A DNA stretch of 20,586 bases from a virus. Numbering within the stretch: the stretch's first letter is position 1; every line of letters begins with the position of its first letter. The notes beneath the pieces are model-generated. The model was not told where the DNA came from and ran no database searches. It was given only the letters and a program-made list of their open reading frames with translations. The DNA lies in the IMG/VR virus record IMGVR_UViG_3300018481_000088, positions 1 to 20,586 of that record; one strand, 5' to 3'. The position numbers and the translations under genes were made by a program. Below, in pieces: positions 7,259 through 13,212 of the stretch.

Positions 7259-7984
7259 ATGGCACAAAATCCGCTGACCGTTACGGCCGCGAACCCGACG
7301 CCGCCGACCAACCTGATCTATGTCGGCAATACGCCGTCGCTGGACTGGGCGCAGCCATATGCCGACGACGGCATCGCGAGGCCGTTGCCGGATGCGACGC
7401 TGGCTGGGGACGTCAAGAGCACCATCAACGAGGCTGCCGGCGCAACCTATCCGGTCGGCATCACGTTTGCGACCTCGACCGCGGCGACCAATACTGCCTC
7501 CGCCAGTTCCGGCTCCGCCATCAACGGCGGGCAGGGCATCAGCAACACCCACGAGGCGCGCGGCACCGAGACCTCGTCGACGGCGACCAGCAGCAACCCG
7601 TCCGCACTCGGCCAGCTCAAGATGGTCGGTGTCGGCCCGACGCTGACGGCGGCGATCATTGCGGCCGGCCCGAATGCCGCGCACGCCTCCAGCTTTACGC
7701 CGATCACGACGCTGACGCCGACGACATCGGCTGCCAGTGGCGTCAACAACTCCGCTGCTTCGACAGCGCCTACGGTGTTGACGGTGACCGGGACCAACTT
7801 CAACCGCATGAGCGTCGTCCGTATCGACGGTGTGCGGCAGACGACCCAGTATGTCAGCACTACTTCGCTGACGGTGACCAATGCGGTCAAGCGCACGACC
7901 GCAGGCAACATGGCGATAACGGTCGTCAATGATAATTCCGGCATCACCTCGACGCCCGCCACCAACTGGGTAATCGGAGCATAG
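7259..7984 (+). CDS. Ser/Thr/Ala-rich protein with C-terminal IPT/TIG-like domain
   Basis: 241 residues from ATG 7259, AAGGAG at 7248-7253. Residues 1-145 are Ala/Ser/Thr/Asn-rich (for example ATSTAATNTASASSGSAING) and probably beta-rich or extended. Residues 149-231 read like an IPT/TIG immunoglobulin-fold domain: FTPITTLTPTT, LTVTGTNFNRMSVVRIDG, TTSLTVTNAVKRTTAGNMAI, TVVNDNSG. In phages such domains decorate capsids and tails and can bind carbohydrate on the host surface. No signal peptide or membrane segment is seen. The next gene carries a second IPT/TIG-like domain, so the two may act together on the virion surface. The role is inferred; the fold assignment rests on the GTNF..ASVVRIDG-type pattern. 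Confidence 0.8.
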   Translation: MAQNPLTVTAANPTPPTNLIYVGNTPSLDWAQPYADDGIARPLPDATLAGDVKSTINEAAGATYPVGITFATSTAATNTASASSGSAINGGQGISNTHEARGTETSSTATSSNPSALGQLKMVGVGPTLTAAIIAAGPNAAHASSFTPITTLTPTTSAASGVNNSAASTAPTVLTVTGTNFNRMSVVRIDGVRQTTQYVSTTSLTVTNAVKRTTAGNMAITVVNDNSGITSTPATNWVIGA

Positions 7985-7988
7985 GCAC

Positions 7989-8642
7989 ATGGGCAAAGAA
8001 ACAGCCAAGCGCGATGAGCGCGACGAGCTCGACCAGCGTGACGCGGCCGATAAAGAAACGGCAGAGACCGGCATCACCCGGAAGGGCGAGCACCACGGCC
8101 TGTCGCTGAGGCAGATCAAGAAGATCGAGGACGCGCGCCACGACGATACCGACGTGCCGCCGCCTCTGACCCTGCCCTCAGGGGATCCGCCGATAGTCGA
8201 GAGCATCAGCCCCAACACCGCTGTCATCGGCGACCCTGACATCACCATGACGGTGTCGGGGATCGGCTTCACCGAGGCCAGCGTCATCAGCTTCAATGGC
8301 GGTGAGGAGCCGACGACCTTTGTCGATGGCGGCCGGCTGACGACCATCGTCAAGCCGTCGACGGCCACCACGCCGGGCAGCTATCCGGTGACTGTCGCCA
8401 ATGGCGACAAGGTAAGCGGGGCGGCTAGCTTTACGTTCACAGAGGCCGGCGCTTTCGCCGCAATGAACCCCGTCAGTGAGACTGTGCAGCCAGCCGACGA
8501 GCGCGGCGGGACCTGGGGTATCGCCAGGACAGATCCTGATGTGGATCCGGCGGACCCCGACGAGCTGGAGGACGAGATCGAGCAGGCCAAGGCAGAGGGT
8601 GAGTTCAAGTCGGCGCCTCCCAAGACCAAGACCAAGCGGTGA
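7989..8642 (+). CDS. Charged N-terminus plus IPT/TIG-like domain and acidic-basic tail
   Basis: 217 residues from ATG 7989, with GGAG at 7976-7979, four bases after the previous stop. Residues 1-55 are highly charged and helical (ETAKRDERDELDQRDAADKE). Residues 69-151 form an IPT/TIG-like sandwich: VESISPNTAVIGDPDITMTV, SGIGFTEASVISFNGGEE, TTIVKPSTATTPGSYPVTV, ANGDKVSGAASFTF. The C-terminus is acidic (DPDVDPADPDELEDEIEQAK) and ends in a Lys-rich KTKTKR. It looks like a capsid- or tail-attached decoration protein whose charged ends could be the anchors; that is inference. It pairs with the preceding IPT/TIG gene, and the sequences are too different to be a simple recent duplication. Confidence 0.8.
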   Translation: MGKETAKRDERDELDQRDAADKETAETGITRKGEHHGLSLRQIKKIEDARHDDTDVPPPLTLPSGDPPIVESISPNTAVIGDPDITMTVSGIGFTEASVISFNGGEEPTTFVDGGRLTTIVKPSTATTPGSYPVTVANGDKVSGAASFTFTEAGAFAAMNPVSETVQPADERGGTWGIARTDPDVDPADPDELEDEIEQAKAEGEFKSAPPKTKTKR

Positions 8643-8645
8643 AGC

Positions 8646-8882
8646 ATGAGCGACCTTGTGTCCATCAACGAGCCTTGGGCGACCGCGATCACGACGCCCC
8701 AGGCTGCGTCTCCGAAGCAGCAGCCTGATCCTGACCCCGCCGAGCGCGCACGGCTGATCCGGGAAAAGACGCCGGACTATATCGAGCGGACCAAGCCGGA
8801 GGATCCAAGCGGGCGGGCAGGCCAGCTGACGCGCGATAACGTCACGCCTCATATCCCCAGCGTCAGGCGGGACGGCGGCTGA
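8646..8882 (+). CDS. Small Pro-rich hydrophilic protein, unknown
   Basis: 78 residues from ATG 8646, three bases after the previous stop; only a weak GGTGAAG precedes it, so coupling is likely. The protein is hydrophilic and probably mostly disordered (ITTPQAASPKQQPDPDPAER, then RLIREKTPDYIERTKPEDPS), with no domain I recognise. Its stop overlaps the next start (TGATG at 8880-8884). Position before the scaffold gene suggests a head-assembly or decoration accessory, without direct evidence. Confidence 0.65.
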   Translation: MSDLVSINEPWATAITTPQAASPKQQPDPDPAERARLIREKTPDYIERTKPEDPSGRAGQLTRDNVTPHIPSVRRDGG

Positions 8883-9208
8883 TGGCGCGGCTGTACATAC
8901 AGACCGGGCCAACCAGCTGGGCCTTTGTCACCCAGGCCGAACCACCGAAGCGGGGCGATTTGCCCCTGCCCTACGTCATCTCTGACGCCATGGAACCGAC
9001 GGAACAGGTTGACGGCAAGTTTTACACCTCTAAACGACAATTTCGGGCAGTCGGCCGCTCCCTCGGTCTGACCGAAGTAGGGACGGAGAAGCTGAAGCCG
9101 AAGACGACGCGTGCCAGCAGCGACCGCCAGGTCAAACAGGCACGGCGGCAATCAATCAAGATCGCGATCGAGAAGTACAAGGCTGGCCACCGGCCAGCAC
9201 GTCCGTAA
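8882..9208 (+). CDS. Small basic phage protein, unknown
   Basis: 108 residues from ATG 8882, coupled to the preceding gene by TGATG. The N-terminal half (residues 1-40) looks like a small beta domain (MARLYIQTGPTSWAFVTQAE). The middle has FYTSKRQFRAVGRSLGLTEV followed by GTEKLKP, a pattern I associate with small phage proteins encoded just before scaffold or coat genes. The C-terminal 30 residues are strongly basic (RASSDRQVKQARRQSIKIAI). No zinc ligands, membrane segment or catalytic motif are seen. The last codons form a 7-bp hairpin (9182-9198), the first of three before the scaffold gene. Its function is unknown. Confidence 0.75.
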   Translation: MARLYIQTGPTSWAFVTQAEPPKRGDLPLPYVISDAMEPTEQVDGKFYTSKRQFRAVGRSLGLTEVGTEKLKPKTTRASSDRQVKQARRQSIKIAIEKYKAGHRPARP

Positions 9209-9263
9209 CGGGTATCTCTGTTTCCGGTCCAGTAGACCGGTAACCCAGCCGGTTCAGACCGGC
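9182..9263 (+). promoter_or_regulatory. Three GC-rich hairpins in a row before the scaffold gene
   Basis: Hairpin 1: GCTGGCC/GGCCAGC (9182-9198, 3-base loop). Hairpin 2: CCGGTC/GACCGG (9224-9240, 5-base loop). Hairpin 3: GCCGGT/ACCGGC (9248-9263, 4-base loop). Hairpins 2 and 3 share arm sequence. None is followed by a T-run, so they do not look like simple terminators. They end 13 bases before the scaffold start and could act in mRNA processing, stability or attenuation. Confidence 0.45.
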
Positions 9264-9276
9264 CACGGAGACCGTT

Positions 9277-10545
9277 ATGACCGATACTTCCGCTCCAGTA
9301 GCGCCGCCGAATGTACAAAATGTACAAACCGAAGTCCCCATCAATACAGATCAGACGTCCGGCCCCAACCCGATTAGCAACCAGGCGCCCGATAAGCCGC
9401 CGCCGACCCGGCGCGAGGCGATCCAGGCGGCCTTTGATCGCGCTAACAAGCCGCGGGATAATGCGCGGGAGATGCGCGGGAAACCCGCGGATAATACGCC
9501 GCCGCCTAAAGCCGCCGAGGCCAAGGCCGGCCACAACCAGCCGCCAGAACCTACTGAAAAGATTGACTTAAAGAAGCGTCCCGACGACCAGCCGCGCGAC
9601 AGGGGGCGATTTGCGCCGCGTCAAGTGGCAAACGAGGCAAACGCGTCAAACGCGTCACCTGACGCCGATGCCACGAAGGGTATGAACGAAACCCGGCCGG
9701 CGACGCCGCATCCTACCCTTCCCGAAAACACCCCGTTCCGAGAGCCGCCGCAGCGCATGGCCGACCACGCCAAGGCGGCCTGGGCGGCAACACCGGAGCC
9801 GGTGCGCGGCGAGATCCACCGCATGCACCAGGAGTTCGGCAACGCCTACAACCAGCTGAAGCCGGTCGCCGACGCCTTCCAGCCGATCGCACGCTTCCAC
9901 CAGATGGCGCGAGAGCACGGCACCACGCTGGAGCGGGCGCTGACCAATTACACTTCGATGGAGCAGAAGCTGCGCGCCGATGTGGTCGGCGGCCTCGACG
10001 TCATCGTCAATAATCTGGGCCTGAAGGCGCCCGACGGCTCGCGCATCGGGCTTCGCGACATCGCCTATCACGTCCTCAGCCAGTCGCCGGAGCAGCTCAA
10101 GCAGCTCCAGATGGGCAACACCCAGAACGCCGCCAGCCAACAGATCGGCGCCCTGCATCATGAGATTGCGGGCTTGAAACAAGCCTTGAACCAGATGCAT
10201 ACTCAGCAGCAATTCGCGTACACGCGTTCCCAGGTCGATCAATTCGCGGACAGTCACCCGCGCTTCGACGAACTGGGTGCCCTGATCAAGAACGAGCTAG
10301 ATCTCGGATTTGATCTGGAGACCGCGTATCGAAGGGCCGAGCTGTTAGCACCGGCCACCCAAGCGGCTCAGACCCGCGGCAATTCCCCATCGGCTCAGAC
10401 CCGACCCGCTGACAGGTCCATCTCCGGCTCGCCGGGTGGCGTTGCATCACAAGCCGCAGCTTCATCAAGGCGCAATTCAGAGAAACCCGTCGGTCGACGT
10501 GAGGCCATTGAGAACGCCGTCAAACGCGTTCGCGGTGGCGCTTAA
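9277..10545 (+). CDS. Probable scaffolding protein
   Basis: 422 residues from ATG 9277, with GGAG about 8 bases upstream, placed directly before the coat gene as scaffolds usually are. Scaffolds co-assemble with coat protein into the procapsid and then leave or are degraded. The first 160 residues are Pro/Asn/Ala-rich and disordered-looking. From about 165 the protein is helical: FREPPQRMADHAKAAWAATP, then GEIHRMHQEFGNAYNQLKPV, FARFHQM-like and LERALTNYTSMEQKLRADVV segments, as in P22-like scaffolds of proteobacterial phages. A motif occurs at both ends, TRREAIQAAFDRA (44-56) and GRREAIENAVKRV (406-418). The basic C-terminus (AVKRVRGGA) would fit the coat-binding helix known for P22-type scaffolds. 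The assignment rests on position and composition more than on an exact motif. Confidence 0.8.
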   Translation: MTDTSAPVAPPNVQNVQTEVPINTDQTSGPNPISNQAPDKPPPTRREAIQAAFDRANKPRDNAREMRGKPADNTPPPKAAEAKAGHNQPPEPTEKIDLKKRPDDQPRDRGRFAPRQVANEANASNASPDADATKGMNETRPATPHPTLPENTPFREPPQRMADHAKAAWAATPEPVRGEIHRMHQEFGNAYNQLKPVADAFQPIARFHQMAREHGTTLERALTNYTSMEQKLRADVVGGLDVIVNNLGLKAPDGSRIGLRDIAYHVLSQSPEQLKQLQMGNTQNAASQQIGALHHEIAGLKQALNQMHTQQQFAYTRSQVDQFADSHPRFDELGALIKNELDLGFDLETAYRRAELLAPATQAAQTRGNSPSAQTRPADRSISGSPGGVASQAAASSRRNSEKPVGRREAIENAVKRVRGGA

Positions 10546-10576
10546 ACTCTGAACCCTTTTTGATGGAGAGGCCGCC

Positions 10577-11608
10577 GTGCCCAACATAGCCACCACTGCG
10601 CCATATCAGCAGATGCTTTCTATGGCGCTCGAAGATCGATCGCCATCCTATCAGGACCTCGTCAGCAACAATAACGCGTTGCTCGCGGTGATGAAGCGCA
10701 AAGGCCTTTGGCAGACCTATTCCGGTCCCCGGATCCGCCAGACGCTGCAAGTCTCCAAGAACGTCGCGCAGTGGTACAACGGCTTCGATCAGCTGCTGAA
10801 CCCGGCAATCGACCTGTTTAACGACGCGTTCTTCGACCCCAAGCAGGTCGTGGTGCCGATCGTGCTCTCGATGCAGGAAATCCTGAACAACCAGGGCGAC
10901 AGCCAGCTGATGGATGTGTTCGACAGCTACATGGAAGCTGCCGAGCGTGCGCTTGAAGACGCCATGGATGCGGCCCTCTATGGCGACGGCTCCGCCAACG
11001 GCGGCAAGCAGCTGACCGGTCTCGGCACTGCGGTGCCGATCGCAAACACCACCGGCGTCTATGGCGGCATCGATCGCGTCAATGCGATCTGGCAGACCAA
11101 GCTCTACAACATTCACACCAGCCTCACCGGCGCGATCGTTCCAGCCATAACGCAGCTGACGAAAGACAATATTCGTCAGGTCCTCAATGTCGTCATGACC
11201 AAGTCAAGCCGCGGCAAGGATTACGCGGACCTCCTGATCATGTCGCCGGAGCACTACGCGTTCTACGACGCCGCAACCGTCGCCATCCAGCGCCAGACCA
11301 ACGAGACCAGCATGGGCAAGCTCGGCTTCTCGGCGCTGGAATATATCGGTGGCGGCAAGCGCGCTGAGATCGTGCTCGATGGCGGCATCGGCAGTAATAT
11401 GCCGCCGGATACAACGTTCGGCCTCAACACCGATAGTTTCCGCCTGCGCTACAACCCCTCCAGAAACTTCGATAAATTATTCGATGGCGACGGCCAGATG
11501 CCGATCGACAAGGACGCCATCGCGCAATTTATTGGCTGGATGGGCGAGCTGACGATGACCAATCCGCTGTTTAATTGGCGGATGTACGACCCGACACCGG
11601 CGTCCTGA
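10577..11608 (+). CDS. Major capsid (coat) protein
   Basis: 343 residues from GTG 10577, with GGAGAGG about 6 bases upstream. It forms the icosahedral shell, presumably with the HK97-like fold. The sequence fits a known phage coat type: an N-terminal helical arm (YQQMLSMALEDRSPSYQDLV), a strand-rich early region (PRIRQTLQVSKNVAQWYNGF), the spine-helix region (DSYMEAAERALEDAMDAALY), then GDGSANGGKQLTGLGTAVP and TTGVYGGIDRVNAIW, a stretch typical of such coats, and later LLIMSPEHYAFYDAATV. Composition is balanced, without low complexity. It follows the scaffold gene by 31 bases and is followed by a terminator-like hairpin at 11646-11683, as is common after highly expressed coat genes. No decoration domain is visible within it. 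Confidence 0.9.
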   Translation: MPNIATTAPYQQMLSMALEDRSPSYQDLVSNNNALLAVMKRKGLWQTYSGPRIRQTLQVSKNVAQWYNGFDQLLNPAIDLFNDAFFDPKQVVVPIVLSMQEILNNQGDSQLMDVFDSYMEAAERALEDAMDAALYGDGSANGGKQLTGLGTAVPIANTTGVYGGIDRVNAIWQTKLYNIHTSLTGAIVPAITQLTKDNIRQVLNVVMTKSSRGKDYADLLIMSPEHYAFYDAATVAIQRQTNETSMGKLGFSALEYIGGGKRAEIVLDGGIGSNMPPDTTFGLNTDSFRLRYNPSRNFDKLFDGDGQMPIDKDAIAQFIGWMGELTMTNPLFNWRMYDPTPAS

Positions 11609-11645
11609 TTTCGGCGGGTGGATTAGATACCCGACCTGTCGAAAA

Positions 11646-11683
11646 ACCGGAGCCGTTGTTGTGGGAGCGGCGGCGGCTCCGGT
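11646..11683 (+). terminator. Terminator-like hairpin after the coat gene
   Basis: The 98-base gap 11609-11706 holds perfect 10-bp arms ACCGGAGCCG (11646-11655) and CGGCTCCGGT (11674-11683), with an 18-base loop that can pair further through G-T wobbles. A run of A precedes it (11642-11646), but the following bases TCCCTT are a poor T-run on the plus strand; read on the minus strand it does have a T-run. It could be a partial terminator that lowers expression of downstream genes relative to coat. No gene is seen in this gap. Confidence 0.55.
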
Positions 11684-11706
11684 CCCTTAAACCAGAGGAA
11701 CAATCT

Positions 11707-12420
11707 ATGTCCACTAAAGACCCTGACGACAGCATCGTCGCCATTTTCAAAGAGTTGGCTGTTAAGGACGAGGTTGCGTCCCTTGCGGCCGGCCGCCCGG
11801 TTTACACCGACACGGAGATCGTCGAGCTGCACTATCCGGGATCCAAGAACTGGAGTGCGCATCCTGCGACCTCGTTCTCGCACTGGGTCACGGATCCGAT
11901 GACCGGCGAGCAGGTCAGGGTGACCTACGCCGAGCGTTTTCGGCGCCAGTACAATCAATTCAAATCGCACGCCACCCAGACCAAGACCGGCACGCCGCTG
12001 ACCTACGCCGCGTTCCTGACCGAGGCGCGACGAGCCGAGCTGCGGGCGCAAAACATCTACACGGTTGAGGCGCTGGCGCACATCGACGGCCAGGAGCTGA
12101 AGAACCTCGGCCAGGGCGGTCGCGACATGAAAAACGCCGCCATGGAATATATCCAGGAAAGCCAGAGGGGCGCCGTCAGCGCCCAGGTGCAGGCCGAACT
12201 GGAGGCACTGCGCGCCAAGAACCAGGTCATGGAAGAGGATCTCGCCGCGCTGAAGGCAAGGGTACCTGGCCCGAACGACGAGTTCGACGAGATGGATCTG
12301 CCGCAACTGCGCGAGTACATTACATCCAACACCGGACAGGCTCCGCTCGGCTCGCTCAACCGCAAGAACCTGTTGCGGCTGGCGCGTGACGCGGCACCTG
12401 AGAAAGCCAGCGCAGCGTGA
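11707..12420 (+). CDS. Post-capsid protein with C-terminal HeH/LEM-like segment
   Basis: 237 residues from ATG 11707. The frame is open further upstream to an ATG at 11575 inside the coat gene, but AGAGGA at 11694-11699 supports 11707. The N-terminal half is a mixed fold (GRPVYTDTEIVELHYPGSKN, then MTGEQVRVTYAERFRRQYNQ). The segment LTEARRAELRAQNIYTVEAL, followed by GQELKNLGQGGRDMKNAAMEY, is a helical-hairpin pattern I have seen in phage proteins near coat genes. A coiled coil (QAELEALRAKNQVMEEDLAA) follows. The C-terminus (LPQLREYITSNTGQAPLGSL, NRKNLLRLARDA) resembles a helix-extended-loop-helix (HeH/LEM-like) domain, common in phage head proteins. The role is probably head completion or vertex-associated, by position. 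Its stop overlaps the next start as GTGA. Confidence 0.8.
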   Translation: MSTKDPDDSIVAIFKELAVKDEVASLAAGRPVYTDTEIVELHYPGSKNWSAHPATSFSHWVTDPMTGEQVRVTYAERFRRQYNQFKSHATQTKTGTPLTYAAFLTEARRAELRAQNIYTVEALAHIDGQELKNLGQGGRDMKNAAMEYIQESQRGAVSAQVQAELEALRAKNQVMEEDLAALKARVPGPNDEFDEMDLPQLREYITSNTGQAPLGSLNRKNLLRLARDAAPEKASAA

Positions 12421-12512
12421 ACCTGTGGCAGACACGCCCACGTAACACCATCGAGGTCGCGTTGATTATGGCGCTGGTGTTCGCGATCGCCATCCTGGGG
12501 GTGCTGTCATGA
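12417..12512 (+). CDS. 31-residue single-membrane-segment microprotein
   Basis: The frame GTG 12417 to TGA 12512 encodes 31 residues. It overlaps the previous gene by GTGA and the next by ATGA (12509-12512), and so exactly bridges the gap between them. The N-terminus is polar with two Arg (NLWQTRPRNT), followed by a hydrophobic stretch VALIMALVFAIAILGVL, about the length of one membrane helix. It has no signal-peptidase site of note. The exact four-base overlaps at both ends and the membrane-helix composition argue for a real gene. No clear Shine-Dalgarno is present, so translation would depend on coupling. Its role could be in membrane interaction during infection, lysis control, or as a translational bridge; none is shown. 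Confidence 0.6.
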   Translation: MNLWQTRPRNTIEVALIMALVFAIAILGVLS

Positions 12513-13210
12513 CGATCCTGTCGGTGGTGAAGGATGTCTGCCTCGCGGCCGGTGTCACCGTGCCGCCAAGCGTGTTCACCAACATCACCGGCAACAGAAC
12601 GATGCAGGAGATGCTGTCTCTCGCCAACGAGATGGCGCAGCGCATCTCCTATGATTTTCGCGACTGGACGAAGCTCAGAAAGACGGTGACCTTTGTCGGC
12701 GATGGCGTCGCTACCGGCTTCGACCTGCCGGCCGACTACAAGCGCATGCTGCTGACGTCGAACGTCTGGCGATCGACATCGGACCAGAGCCCGATGACGT
12801 TCATCCCCGACACCGACCAGTGGCTCAATCGCCGTTCGCAGGGCTGGGTCGACCAGCCCTGGGGTGAGTGGACGATGTTTGGCGGTCAGATACTGATCGC
12901 GCCAACCCTGACGCCCGGCACCACCGCCTATTTCGCCTACATGCACAAGAACTGCGTGGCGCTGGCGTCAGGCGGTGTCGGCGACAGCTTCCAGGCCGAT
13001 GGCGACAGCTTCGCGCTCGATGAGCGGCTCTTGAAGCTCGGGATGATTTGGCAATGGAAAGCCAACAAGGGTGCTGCCTACGCCGAGGACATGGGCACCT
13101 ATGGCGACGCGCTCAACACGATTGCCGGACGTGATGGACCGGCCCCGATCATTATCGGCCGCCGACCGTTGGCGGCTGTTGTGCAAGTCTCTTACCCGTA
13201 CCCGATGTAG
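12509..13210 (+). CDS. Head-completion adaptor, P22 gp4-like / podovirus tail adaptor
   Basis: 233 residues from ATG 12509. Proteins of this type bind under the portal ring after packaging, close the head and connect to the tail hub. Features fit: a helical N-terminus (MTILSVVKDVCLAAGVTVPP, then RTMQEMLSLANEMAQRISYD), followed by FRDWTKLRKTVTFVGDG, FDLPADYKRML, a central strand-rich part with GGQILIAPTLTPGTTAYFAY, and a C-terminal helix region (LDERLLKLGMIWQWKANKGA). The helix-plus-DLPADYKRM pattern recurs in podophage adaptor proteins. It overlaps the membrane microprotein by four bases and is followed after two bases by the hub gene, the same order as gp4 then gp10 in P22-like phages. Confidence 0.75.
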   Translation: MTILSVVKDVCLAAGVTVPPSVFTNITGNRTMQEMLSLANEMAQRISYDFRDWTKLRKTVTFVGDGVATGFDLPADYKRMLLTSNVWRSTSDQSPMTFIPDTDQWLNRRSQGWVDQPWGEWTMFGGQILIAPTLTPGTTAYFAYMHKNCVALASGGVGDSFQADGDSFALDERLLKLGMIWQWKANKGAAYAEDMGTYGDALNTIAGRDGPAPIIIGRRPLAAVVQVSYPYPM

Positions 13211-13212
13211 CC

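Noticed and set aside
7097-8371. 424-codon minus-strand frame across three genes
   Set aside because: It spans the ends and starts of several well-supported plus-strand genes and has shadow-like Arg/Gly-rich composition.
10512-10555. GAACGC/GCGTTC stem at the end of the scaffold gene and a later T-run as a terminator
   Set aside because: The T-run is more than 20 bases from the stem, so it does not form a proper intrinsic terminator.
11620-11632. GGATTAGATACCC, identical to a universally conserved 16S rRNA stretch
   Set aside because: Only 13 bases match; flanking bases do not continue the rRNA sequence, and it lies in a short phage intergenic gap. Most likely chance.
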